DNA from: Zeugodacus cucurbitae
Lineage: Eukaryota > Arthropoda > Insecta > Diptera > Tephritidae
Direction: 5' to 3'
Length of the DNA stretch: 64,000 nucleotides
Assembly: GCF_028554725.1 (NCBI RefSeq)
Contig: NC_071669.1
Coordinates: forward strand, 48,997,501 to 49,061,500
The translations under genes and the position numbers were made by a program. Of this stretch, positions 24,774 to 37,171 are shown piece after piece. How positions within the stretch are numbered: position 1 is the stretch's first letter; every line of letters begins with the position of its first letter. Under the pieces are notes generated by a model that did no database searches, had not been told where the DNA came from, and saw nothing but the letters and a program-made list of their open reading frames with translations.

Positions 24774-27123
24774 TGTATAACGTTCTCTCTATTGTGATTG
24801 ATTACGCTTGCCCCCCATAACCATCAAAATTTGATTCGATTTTTTTTTTGTTTTTTGATTTCTCTATTTACGATTCTAAAAATTGTGCTTTAAATTAAAA
24901 TATTTACAGACCATCGTTAATCATCAGTCTACATATTCCCTGAAATAAATTAGATACATTTCATAATTAAGTTGCAAATATCTCATTAAAATCGTTTCCC
25001 AAAAGCCTTTCCACGGCTCATTTATTATGATATTTTAATTAAATTTAATATTTTCGTATTAATACAACTGAAATGAATGAAATTCCGAAATCTATTTCAT
25101 CGCTCCGATTTTCGCATTCGTCATGCTCTCAATTTGTTACACCAACATACAAAGAGGATACTAGTGTTATGCGTCATTGTGTTTGGCAGAGATTAATTAA
25201 GTAATCGACTGAGAGTAATCGTGATTGATTCGTGAGTAGAAACGAAAGAAAAATTTATTTAGATCTGTGGAGATAATAAATAAAACACGCTGACGCCACT
25301 CATTCATAACTATGCTTCTATGCTGTTAAGTTTTAATTTGTGCGCCCTTTTCGCATCGTCGCCCTTCAGAGAGATGTTTTTGTAGCTCGTACTTTTAATT
25401 ACAAACTGCTTCAGAATATAACTATGAATAAGTACTATATATGAATAAGTACATATGTATGTATGAATATATGTAAATTGAGTAATTTGTTTGTCTGATT
25501 ACAATTTGTTCAAATATTTACTGAAGATATTAGTGTTGTTGTTATTGCCTTTGCGCATTTCACTTTGTGATTGAGCTATTTCATTTTATTTGCCCATTAA
25601 GTGTAATTGACTTTGCTGTTGTTTCAAAGAATTTCGCTGAATAGTAAAACTGGCTGATGGGTAAACGAAGCGGGGGTCACTTTGGCACGGCGGAATTTGA
25701 GTAGTGCTGCAGCTGTTTTGTAAATATTTAATTATTTGTTTGGGATTTGCGAAATTTTATAAACAAATGCATATGCATATAAGATATGAAGTAATCGATG
25801 GTCTGTATATTTATGTCGTATATATTCACATATGTATATAAGAGTATGTAAGCAAAAGCTTAGTGTTTCGGGAGTTTGTTATGCCTTTGATATAAAAAAC
25901 AAATTCCACGCTTCCCACGCTAAATTTTGATCTTAGTTCACAAAGGCAAATGTTTATTTTATATGTACATACATGTATAGTGGCTCTTTTCAATATTTGC
26001 ATATATTATATCTAGCTTTCAGATTTTTTAATGTGGTCCCGAAATTTCGGGATCGGTGATCTCGTTTAATTTAATAACAATTGAGAATTTTTGTAATTGT
26101 ATATCAATTATTTTCACGTAGTCCCGAAAATTCGGTATTAACATCTCTAATTCAAGTATTAAATTCATATTTTCACAGAGATGTGCGAGTGATCTATTAT
26201 ATTTCAAGATTATTTCCTTGCAATATTTCGCACTCACATAAAGGTAGATTTGTTGACATAAAGATTTTGTTTGAAGTATCTAGTTGAAGACGCTAAGTTC
26301 TTCAGCTCTTTTCGAGAGCTTTGACAATATCTTACTTAATAAACGCTAGATCTTTATTCGTAAAACGTTGAAAAAAGTCGCCAGGCACTGTGGAAAAATT
26401 TTCTAGTCGGCGAGAGTTCAACAGGGTCTCAGTGTCTTTTTTTAATTTTTGTGACCTTTGAACTAAGGAAAAAAGGTTAAAGGTTGTTAAAAGGTACTAT
26501 TTCCTTTATCTATTTTTTTATTTGAAAACATGTACAATTATGTAAGATTTTATATCCCGAATCCAAGAAAGCTCCCAAAGCATACGCATACTATGAAAGC
26601 ATTACAAGTTTCTAGAGAAAACGCTCAAAGCACATTTGCATGACATCGCACCTTTTTCTTGAAAATGTGTTTGTGTCTGATTTAACATAAAAAGCAAGCA
26701 ATTTGGGGTAATACGCACGTCGAAATTAAAGCACTTACAAATTATTTTCGAAAAGCTTTGTGTTGAATATTGATGGAATCACGTAGAAATAACAACAGAA
26801 ACTAATTTCGTCCACTTGAAGATCATTGTCAACGGTGATTTGTGGAAGCGCAAAATGAGTACAAAAGCCACTACTTATTGTTGTTTTTTTGTTTTTGCCT
26901 TTTGTTGGATACATTATCTAATAGTCGCACCTTAACGCCTGCAATCAGCTGTACGATATCTCAACACGTCCACACATAGACACATAACCAAAAGCCTCAA
27001 TGATTTTCATTTAAAGGCCTACATTGTCAATCGACGAAGATCTACCAAATAGTAGTCAACAAAAGTAAACAACAACAACAAAGTATACAAAGTTATTTTT
27101 ATTATGAGGCAGTTTGTGTTTGT
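24774..27123. other. Non-coding; no gene recognised
   Basis: AT-rich sequence with poly(T) runs (near 24841) and TATG tracts. Short frames give no recognisable product. The CCCGAAATTTCGGG palindromes near 26040 are listed separately. Confidence 0.5.
26037..26134. repeat. TCCCGAAATTTCGGGA palindrome and a nearby related copy
   Basis: A perfect 16-bp palindrome lies at 26037-26052. A variant, TCCCGAAAATTCGG, lies at 26121-26134 and is followed by TATTAACATCTCTAA. The intervening bases are AT-rich. The same family of words is found at 16641-16875. It may be a small MITE, but I cannot define its ends. Confidence 0.45.
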
Positions 27124-27272
27124 TTTTATACTCTCGCAACAAAAGTTGCTAAAGAGAGTATTATAGTTTTGTCCACATAACGGTTGTTTGTAAGTCCTAA
27201 AACTAAACGAGTTAGATATAGGGTTATATATACCAAATTGATCAGGGTGACGAGTAAAGTTCAAATCCGGAT

Positions 27273-27322
27273 GTCTGTCTGTCCGTCCGTCCGTCTGTCC
27301 GTCTGTCCGTCTGTCCGTCCGT
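27273..27322. repeat. GTCC/GTCT tetranucleotide tract, first module
   Basis: About 50 bp of alternating TGTC, CGTC and TGTCCGTC units in the first internal module of the element at 27124-29481. Confidence 0.9.
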
Positions 27323-28379
27323 GCAAGCTGTAACTTGAGTAAAAATTGAGATATCTTAATGAAACTTGGGACACATGTTCCTTGGCACCATAAGAAGGTT
27401 AAGTTCGAAGATGGGCGGAATCTGCAGTAATTTCTTTTAGCCGTTTCCTTATACAGTCCAAAAATGAAAGAAATCGGATAATAACCACGCCCACCTCCCA
27501 TACAAAGGTTAGGTTGAAAATGACTAAAAGTACGTTAAATCACTAACGAGAAACATCAGAAACACAAAATTTCACAGAAATTATAGCAGAAGGAAGCTGC
27601 TCAGATCTTTTTACAAAATGGAAAATGGGCGTGGCATCGCCCACTTATGGGTCAAAAACCATACCTCAGGAACTACTTGACCGATTTCAATGAAATTCGG
27701 TATATAATATTTTATTGACACGTGTGGAAAATGGACGAAATCGGTTCACAACCACGACAACTTCCCATATAACTCATTTTCGAATTTTATCTTATTCCTT
27801 CTCTTTATAATATATACATTAGGAACCAATGATGATAGAGAAATAAAACTTTACACAAAAACAGTATATGATCTGTGGCATCACTTGTGAAAAAATTGTC
27901 GAAAACGGACTATAACTTTTCAAGGCCCCAGATATCGAACATGTTGAACTCAGCGCCTAAGGTTAAATTTTAACCGAACATATGGGTAAATCTCTCAGCT
28001 AATTTAATGTAATTCAGAGGAAATTGTTTTCTTCCAATAGTGTGTCTCTGTTCCAAAAATTATTAAAATCGGGTCACAACATCTCCTAGCTCCCATATAC
28101 CTAATTATAGGTTTTTCAAAAATTCGTTGGACTTTATTACGCATATATGTATTGTTTAATATGTGATATATCTTAGCAAAATTAAGTGAGCGTATAGTAT
28201 TGGATATAGTGTCCCTTGCTGGTGAAATTGAATGAAATCGGTTCAAGAATTACCTCAGTCCTCATATCTATATATGACGATTTTCGTTATTCTATTAAAC
28301 TGTATGAACTAGTTAAATATAGGGTTATATATATCAAAATGATCAGGGTGACGAGACGAGTCAAAATCCGAATGTCTGG

Positions 28380-28408
28380 CTGTCCGTCCGTCCGTCCGTC
28401 CGTCCGTG
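28380..28408. repeat. GTCC tetranucleotide tract, second module
   Basis: About 29 bp, purer (GTCC)n than the first tract. It occupies the equivalent position in the second module, roughly 1.1 kb downstream. Confidence 0.9.
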
Positions 28409-29481
28409 CAACGGATAACTTGAGTAAAAATTGAGATATCTTGATGAAACTTGGAACACACGTTCCTCGGGACCGTTGCTTTCGAAAAATGGGCAAAATC
28501 GGACCACCGCCACGCCCACAAAATGGCGAAAACCGAAAACACATAAAGTGTCATAACTAAGCCATAAAAAAAGTTATAAAAGTAAAATTTGGAATAGAGG
28601 ATCGCACTAGGAAGGGGCATATTTGGATGTAATTTTTTTGGGAAAGTGGGCGTGGCCCCGCCCCCAAATCGGTTATTTGTATATAACTCGCAAACCAATA
28701 AAGCTATATAAACCAAACTTTCTACAGTCAGTTCTCTTACGTACTCCATCACACACCATGAAAATAGTTGAAATCGGATGATAACCACGCCCACCTCCCA
28801 TACAAAGGTTAGGTTGAAACTTACTAAAAGTGAGTTAACTCAGTAACGAAAAACGCCAGAAACACTAAATTTCACATAAGAAATGGCAGATAGAAGCTGC
28901 ACTCAGATTTTTTTACAAAATGGAAAATGGGCGTGGTATCGCCCACTTATTGGTCAAAAACCATATCTTAGGAACTACTCGACCGATTTCACTTATGGGT
29001 CAAAAACCATATCTCAGGAACTACTCGACCGATTTCAATGAAACTTGGTTTGTAATAGTTTTCTTACATCCCAATGATATGTTTTGAAAATAGGCCAAAT
29101 CGCTTCACAACCACGCCAACTTCCTATATACCAGAACTTTGAAGACGATCTGAATCGTTAACTTTACAATATATAAAGGAAGCACTAGTGAAGATATCGA
29201 TGCAGAACTTTGCACAAATACTACCTTTATAGTGTGGAAGCCCCATTCTAAAAATCGCCGAAATCGGACCCTAGGTTTTCAAGGCCCCATGTATCGAACA
29301 TGAGGACCTCGGTGCTTCTAACCTAATATTAGGGTTTCCAACTTTCAATGGACTTTATACAATATATATGATGAATATGTGGGTCAAATTGTGTATTATA
29401 TAATATAAATAAAGTTAAATAAATAAATTGCGAGAGTATAAAATGTTCGGTTACACCCGAACTTAGCCTTTCCTTACTTGT

Positions 29482-32400
29482 TTAAAATAAATTTTTCTAG
29501 CGGAAATACATGAATCATGCACTCATTTATAACAAATGGCATACCTCGAACCTGTTCAATGTCGGGCTACGATTTTTTTGTTTTCCATTTTTTACACACT
29601 TTCATGGCTGTATGCGTGTATTTTTCGTGTAAGAGTGTGTGTGTCTAGATATGAAGAAGTACCTTGACGCATTAGTAGTCAACGCTCTTAAGCGCTACAT
29701 AGGTATGTATATATTTGTTGGTGATTTAGTGTTTCGTTAGAAATGTGTAATGAAAAGTCACAGAACATATAGATGTCAGATACGCGATCGAGTTGGAAAA
29801 TATGAGTGCAGAGTAAAAAACTCACATGCAACTACACTCATAAGACCCGCGGACTCGACGTAGAGGTGTGTAACAAGCTAAAACGAAATTCTAAATGAGT
29901 TGAAAATCCACTACCAAAGCATCAAGCAGCGTAAAATTAACAACAAAATATCACAAGAAATTCCAAAAGCAGGCGCTTCACAGCGGCAACAACCTTCGAA
30001 GGTTATCACTGATGCTCAAGAACACACAAACACATATATACAAGTGAACTATGAGGCAAGTTGTTGTTGTAGCGAAGGATTTGTTAACTCACAATTTGAA
30101 GGTAAAAGTGGTAATGTATCTTCAAGCCAACGCCAGTACATTGCACTCACTATTCGACAGCTTTGTGTAGAACGTTTTCTTGTTGGGCGTAGAAAATACC
30201 GATATCTTATAAAAAAACCCCGAAAAGACAACTACAAAGGCAAACAGTCAATTCATTTAAGTGTGGAAAATGTACAAAGTCATCACCATTGAACATAGCT
30301 AAAGTCAACATCAAGTATGAGCGCACTAATGACTTGTCTGCTAGAGAACAGCAGTCAGCGTAGGGGTGAAGGTGGCTGTGCACGGTGGGTGATGGGTATA
30401 CAAATTGGGTGTAAAAAGTGGAAAAATTGCTAACTGACACTAATTTGGCAAATGCAAAAATTTGGTAAAGATTGGTGAACTGTCATAACCATTAAATTGG
30501 TTGGTGTCAATTAAAAAATTCACCAGAAAATTTTAATTTTTTTGGTAATCACAATTATTTTCATTGACACTTATAATAAATGTATGTCAAAAATTAAAAA
30601 AAAAATATATATATATACATAGAAAATAGTTTTCTTACTCGCTTATAGATATAGATCCGATATTATTTATTTTATTTTAATATTTTGAAAATAATTCATA
30701 TTATATAGTACTTTTCTTTAAAATTTTGCCACCCCATTATGCAGTGATTTATTTAAACGAACTGCTATGTATATGACGTATAATGTATCTATTTATTATA
30801 CTTTAAACAAATTTATTTAAATTTCCATTCACCTTGATCCACTGTGCAACGACCAAACAACCTGCCGCAGGTATGATATCCACATTTCCTTTATTTCACC
30901 TCATATATTTAGGCTGTTGTTGTTTACTAATGCACAAAGAATGCATATCTCGTATTTGACTTTTTCGGTTGGAAGTACACATGTAGAAACATGCGCACGG
31001 GCATATCTATTTGTTATTGTTGCAATTGCTGTTGCTCTGCTACCTTTATCTTTTGCCTGGTCATGCTGCTGCGGTCATCGGCGTTTTTGTTGTTGCCTCA
31101 AACACTCAGTATATACAGTGATGTATGTATGAATGTTATATGGCATCAAACATTTTCACTAAATATATTCTTTCACATTTCACACGATTATTATGGCATC
31201 GCCGCACTTTAGTTTCTTCTCAACATTTTTTCACCTACTAACACACACACCAGCAATATATACCTGTCAATGGTATAGTATATGTGAGTGTATGAATGTG
31301 AGCAACGTATGACTCGATTGCTTCGGGTTCAATTATTCTCTATGCTTCTGAGCGTGTATGTGTGCATGTAAATATGTTGGTATGAGTTGTCTATAGTTGC
31401 ATAGATTAGTCAGTTTCAACGATGATTATCCATTGGTGTTTAGCCTTTGCCGATTTTAAGCTGCCTGAGGGTGTGAGAAAATCATTGATGCCTAAACTGC
31501 TTAAGCACTTGTTGTTGGCATGAGGAAATGCGATTAAGAATTTTATTGAATGGAAAAATCGCGTTGTCTGTGAAATTAATTGTGTGGGTGGGGAATAAAT
31601 ACTCGTTTACCTACAAATACTTTAAAGGGATATTATATACAATATTTCCACCATCATAAGGCTTAGGCTTAAGAACTCTATGAGAACTCTTTTAAGACCC
31701 AAAACATCTTTACAATACTATATATATTGTTTTTTTCGTTCTCTTCCCAGATTCTCTAACAAGTTTTACTTAATTTTTAATCTCTTCAGGGTTTCGGAAA
31801 TAGTGTTTAGCTTCTTCGAACATCTATGCCTAAATTATCATAATTTCTTTACTAATTTCTCACCTTAACTTAATTGTCTCTAACTTCACAGCAGCAATAA
31901 ACACATTTCTTAAGTTTCCAGTACCACCCACTTTCATTATTTTTTATATTTTCGTTCTATTTCTGTGAGAATTCCATGCATTTGGTTCTGAAAGTTTGTT
32001 TGAGTGTACTCTTCACAATTTTGTTATTTTATTGTTACAAAAACAAAAGTTTTCTTTACCAGCTGTCTGAGTTGTTATTGTTTTCTGTTTACATAATTTT
32101 GGAAGAGCTTTCTAAAGCGCAATAAAATTTCAGTTGAAAGTTGTTGGGTGGTGTGTGCTTAGCCAGCATGAATGAGTGTTTGAAGTAAACATAAATTTTG
32201 GGAAACTAAACGAGTAATCTAGCAAGTAAGAGTTGATTCTATTTTTCAGTTTCGTATTTTAAAGTTTCTTCAAAGGATTTTTACAAATAAAGTACTAAAG
32301 TAGTACTTTTAAGTATTTTTGTATTCACTATAGACCTAATCTATCTCAAGTAGTGTATATATTCCAAACAAAAAGAAGGATTCGCAAGTCGCTTGAAAAC

Positions 32401-35180
32401 GAGCACATTTCTAAAAGATTATGATTTGTGAATGCGAGTAAAGTGGATTTAACGTTATAATCTTATAATTGAAATATATATTGTTTATATGTTCCTTCAA
32501 TAAATAAATAAATATATACTTATTACCATTCCTTCTTAAATCTATTTACTTCGAATTTCCGCTCAAACATCATGAAATTTGTTTATACTATACTTGCTAC
32601 ATACTAAGTAAATATGTGTGTGTAAATAGTTGGTACTTTAAGTTTATCTACGGCAATAAACAGATCATTTAATGTATAAACATCCAGAAATGTTTGGAAT
32701 ATTTACGGCAAATGCATATTCAGGTGTCATTCAACAGCCGCCACATGACCGAAATGCTCTAGATTCACTCGATGCCGCCGAGAAGGAGGTCTGTCGTTGC
32801 ACTGCTCGTCGCCTTTTTTATCGCTTTGCCATTGCGCTGCACCTGAGCCTTAACTCATTTCATGCGCATTTCGATGTTTATATAACAATTTAACGCTCTT
32901 CAGTGCAACATATTTGCTTTTGTTGTTGTTTTTTTACTTTCTGTATACAAATTCGGTAACATTTCTGACTCCCTCTTCGCAATAAAGCAGCTGTGTGTTA
33001 TTTGAATATGAAGCCAAATATTGGACCAAATGTGCTTGTTGTCTTCGATATGAGTGTGTGTTGATAGGAGTTTTATGAAATACGAGGCAAACGTCTGCTG
33101 TGCTCCGCAGAGTGCAGAAAAATAAATAAATTCATGAATAAACGAATAATGAAAATGTTATTCTAAAAGCCATGCCCAATATGCGTATCAGTGTTAGTTG
33201 CAAGTGCATTTATTTACATACATACATACATATGGACTCACGTGTATTAATGCATTTGTCTTCGCATGCCAGCAATTTGTTGCGCTTTAGTGGCATTTTC
33301 CTGATTTACAAGTCTGCCGAGGAGACAACCAAACACACTCACCTATGTACGGATTGGTTTCTTCTAGCGTCTTCTTGTCATTGCACTAATACTTTTATAC
33401 CGCTTGGGAACATAAACAAATATTTATTGTATAAACGCTGTGCAAATATATACATATAGACATGGAGAAAAAGAGCTGAAGAAATGCAATAAAACTAGAA
33501 GACTTGGAGAGTCTCTAAGAGCTGCCGCATAGCTGGCTGACAGCTCCAGCTTCGTAGAGTTAATTTGTATGTATATGTATATACATTAGGTATGTATGTA
33601 CCTTCACCTGTCTTAGCAAAAGGAATTTATGCATCTACACATTTATTTACTTACATGTTTACTATGGCATTTACATATCTACAGAGTTATGGCATGTAGA
33701 TAAGAGCGCTGTAGACCCTTCCATATACATATAATATGTACATATATTATTTTCATATGTGCCTATGACAGGCTCTTCTTTAGACAGCAGGTGCTATGGC
33801 GGTAAATGGCAACTACCGTGGTCACAGGAATATAACTGCCGATATTTTTATTTATTATTTTCCACTAAATTAATATACTTTTTATGAATCTGGAATATAT
33901 TAACCTGAATATGTGACATTGCTATCGATAAATTTGCGTAAATTGGTAATCTATTACACGATTAATTTTTTCGTTGATTTTAGTGATTAAATTTAAGTTT
34001 TAAGTATTAAAATTTTGTTGACGATATTCAGTAATTTCAATTGATGATTAATACATTCCAGTAGAGTATATTCATATAAATATATCTGTTATTAAATACT
34101 TAGAAGATGATCTCTGGTATTGGAACATACTATTGATAATTCATTGCTCGATCAACACAATATGTATCGATTATTAGTATCTTTAATATACAAGGAGCAA
34201 TTTTCGATAACAACATTAACCACTTTCCAATGAGCAATGAAATCTTTTACTATTCCGCAACTCTTTCATGAAGTAATACTAAATTATTCATTTGCCAGAA
34301 GCTAGAATATCGCGCCCCCAAATTGACTGTTTGATTTGCCCACCGGCTGATATCTCATAAAGCTTGAGCATACCTAAGCACTGTTTGTGGCATTTTAAGG
34401 TCAGAATGTGCACATCACTTACTTTGTTGTTGGCTTGCGGCACCGCAACTAGTAATATGTTATTGTGATAACAACTGTTGCTTTGAGCGCTGATATAAAA
34501 GAAAAAAAGTAAAGCAAATTAAATACAAATATATATTCGGGACCACTTACACACCTGCACAGCCGAAACCACTGTCACCTCGGCTGCTTTTTGCCGCAAA
34601 CACTTTTTGATGTATCGAAATCGCATGCGAACTCACGAGATATTAAACAAACAATAATACATATACACTAGTAGATAGTATATAGACTTGTGATAAGATT
34701 GCGATAAAGTTGTGCACTGGCAGTCTTGTATTTGCCTAAATATTAATATGAATATTAAATGATATTGAATTTTTGTGGTTTTATTTAGTTGTGGACTTTG
34801 TTCTTTGTTTTGGGTCTTTATTAAATCATCCAGTTCGTCTATGAAGTGTGAAATTTATAACGGTGATAAAAAATATTTGTAGGAAACCAATTCAGGAAAG
34901 CCTCATAAAATAGTTTATTAAACAATTTCCCCAGAGCATTATCATAAATAATTCATTGGATATTACAGAATTAACGTGAACTTTTGGCTATAACATTTTC
35001 CTTTTGAAGTTATGTTAGCAGTGCGAAGATGATGAAGGTTGGAACTATGCATTTGCATCGTTTATTGTTCTATGTGTATTACTTTCTGCATTCGAAAACT
35101 ATTTCTGAAAATTTTCGAAAATTTGTAGCTAGATTTTATATTTCAAAAGCTTTCATTAAGCTTTAAAAAATTTCCATAAA
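29482..35180. other. Non-coding; no gene recognised
   Basis: Includes a 130-codon plus frame (29900-30292) that starts at TTG and is Gln/Lys-rich, with no recognisable domain. Local features are ACATAC/TATG tracts and AT-rich runs. A short block near 32690-32890 is open in one frame (about 70 codons) but matches nothing I know. No transposon ends seen. Confidence 0.45.
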
Positions 35181-35242
35181 CTTTATAAAGCTTTCTGTAA
35201 GCTTTTTAAAGCTTTATAAAGCTTTCTGTAAGCTTTTTAAAG
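35181..35242. repeat. Two 31-bp tandem copies rich in AAGCTT
   Basis: CTTTATAAAGCTTTCTGTAA and eleven further bases (35181-35211) repeat exactly at 35212-35242. A decayed partial copy precedes them. Similar AAGCTTT words cluster at 1530-1580, 4125-4282 and 43380-43500. Confidence 0.85.
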
Positions 35243-36087
35243 TTTTAACTTTAGATTTTTAAAAAGAAAATCTTTGGGTTTTTAATCACAGCTCGGAAAC
35301 TTTTTACCGTTTTTCGGTTAAAAGTTGATCACCAGATTTGGTGAACAATGCAATAAGTTACTACTTCTCAAGTTTTATAGTCAAGTCTATTATACACATA
35401 AATTACTTCACATATTAATTGATTTCACAGAAATTGTTAAAGCAAATCTCATATTTTCGTTCACAGACACTTAGCTTTGACCTCTTTCGATGGTACTTCT
35501 ATACATTTATATAATTTTTCGTTCAAGCATTCACTATATTGGTAAAATGTTCTGTTGTTGTGAATCTTCTTTTTAATTGTTGACTATCTGGTTTGTTGCG
35601 TTAATTGCTCATTTTATTTTATTAAGTTCACATACGGGTGTATGTATGTATAATTATAGGCTCTTTATATCAATATGTAAGTAAATATGCCTTGATTATA
35701 CAACATTTGGGATGCTGCCGCCTCTGTTACTTCCATCTACCAAAAGCTGATGTAATCACTTTGCCCAATCATTTGTTCATTCTGTTTTCATTCTAACGCA
35801 TACTTAATATATACTCGTATATTTTGCCATTTGTAATTTCTGTTCTTTTGCTTTGTCTTTTCATCTGCTCCATTCATTTCAATTAAAATAATTACAATTT
35901 TTATACATTAACAATTTAATTAACATTATTTTCTCAGTTGCGTTTGTGTTGGCGGTGGCGGCAGAGCAAAGGAAGTGTGTACAAGCAGTCAGTCACACGC
36001 AGTGTGACATGCCTAGGTGGTGTGCATACCTACATATAGATATACATATATATTTGCTGATGAAGATAAGTTTGTGTTCAAGTCAGC
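35243..36087. other. Non-coding; no gene recognised
   Basis: AT-rich, with TATG tracts and no frame worth reporting. Confidence 0.5.
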
Positions 36088-37171
36088 TTTTGTGGATAAT
36101 GTCTGTGCTTACATGCAAACAAACGTCGAAGGCAGAAACAAAATTAAAACAGCAAAAACAAAAAAAAATCAGATCCGAAAGCTCTTACAGTAAAAACAAT
36201 AAAAATATATCTAGATTGTGGAATATGTTAAATATATCTGCATTTATATGGTCACAAGGTCATAATTTCTTGCCAGATCCAGTCCAGGAATAAATTTAGT
36301 TAAAAAGTTAATATTTTTCTATCTTTCCGCGAGTGTTTGAAGCATTTGCTACTATTCCAGCTGCACTTTGTTTGTCGCCGCTACAATAATAATTTAGAGA
36401 CGATCACCATAATTACTAACACAGAATCATACTCTCCATGATATCCCGGAAAGCAAAGCTTCTAACAAACATATAATGCAGATTCTAAATTTTCGTAATT
36501 CATATTGTAATCGAAAATCTAGGTAATTTTCGTCTGTCGTACCGAAAATTACTTAATTTTATTAGCACTCTCCCCAAAAATGTACCAAAATTTTGTGGAT
36601 AATGTCTGTGTGTGCTTACATATTGGAGAACACCATATATACAAATCTACATATATTCTTAAATATCTGTGTACCTATCGCTTTAATATTACATTCTTAT
36701 GTAAAAATCAGCGCGACTCGCATGAATGATGGCGTCGAAGGCAGAAAAAAAATTAAAACAGCAAAAACTAAAAATCAGATCCGAAAGCTCTTACAGTAAA
36801 AACAATAACAATATGTCTAGATCGTAGAATATGTTAAATATATCTGCATTTATATGGACACAAGGTCATCAATTCTGGCAAGATCCAGTCCAAGAACAGA
36901 TTTAGTTAAAAAGTACCAATTTTGCTATGTTTCCGCTAATGTTTGAAGCATTTGCTACTATTCTAGCTGCACTTTGTTTGTCGCCGCTACAAAAATAATT
37001 TAGAGACGATCTCCATAATTACTAACACAGAATCATACTGTCCAGGATATCCCGGAAAGCAAAGCTTCTAAAAACATATAATGCAGATTCTTAATTTTCG
37101 TAATTCTTATTGTAATCGAAAATCTGGGTCATTTTCGTCTGTCGTAACGAAAATTACTTAATTCCATTAGC
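36088..37171. repeat. Diverged tandem duplication, about 0.48 and 0.58 kb
   Basis: Copy 1 (36088-36566) and copy 2 (36591-37171) share long collinear stretches. Both begin TTTTGTGGATAATGTCTGTG and then contain GTCGAAGGCAGAAA, AGATCCGAAAGCTCTTACAG, GAAGCATTTGCTACTATTC, TGTTTGTCGCCGCTACAA, GATATCCCGGAAAGCAAAGC and CGAAAATTACTTAATT. By eye they are roughly 90% identical. Copy 2 has about 100 extra bases near its start (about 36620-36735). Short frames in each copy are not conserved between them, so the unit is non-coding. No target-site duplication or inverted ends, hence more likely a segmental than a transposon repeat. Confidence 0.88.

Larger units (their letters stand above)
27124..29481. 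mobile_element. Unclassified dipteran repeat with GTCCGTCC tracts and 16-bp inverted ends
   Basis: The left end TTTTATACTCTCGCAA (27124-27139) is matched by its exact complement at 29428-29443. Beyond the right copy lies a palindromic cap, TTCGGTTACACCCGAA, followed by CTTAGCCTTTCCTTACTTG up to about 29480. I recall a very similar terminus as a common dispersed repeat in higher flies. The cap is missing on the left, so this copy seems truncated or asymmetric there. The interior holds two diverged copies of one module, each with AGGGTTATATATA-C-AA, a GTCCGTCC tract, ACTTGAGTAAAAATTGAGATA and CCACGCCCACCTCCCATAC. There is no transposase or polymerase. Long minus-strand frames over the tracts (RTDGRTDG peptides) are translation by-products. 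Class unknown. Confidence 0.75.

Noticed and set aside
28287..28794. Minus-strand frames containing RTDGRTDG peptides, also at 27019-27501
   Set aside because: They are direct translations of the GTCCGTCC tracts in a repeat element, not genes.
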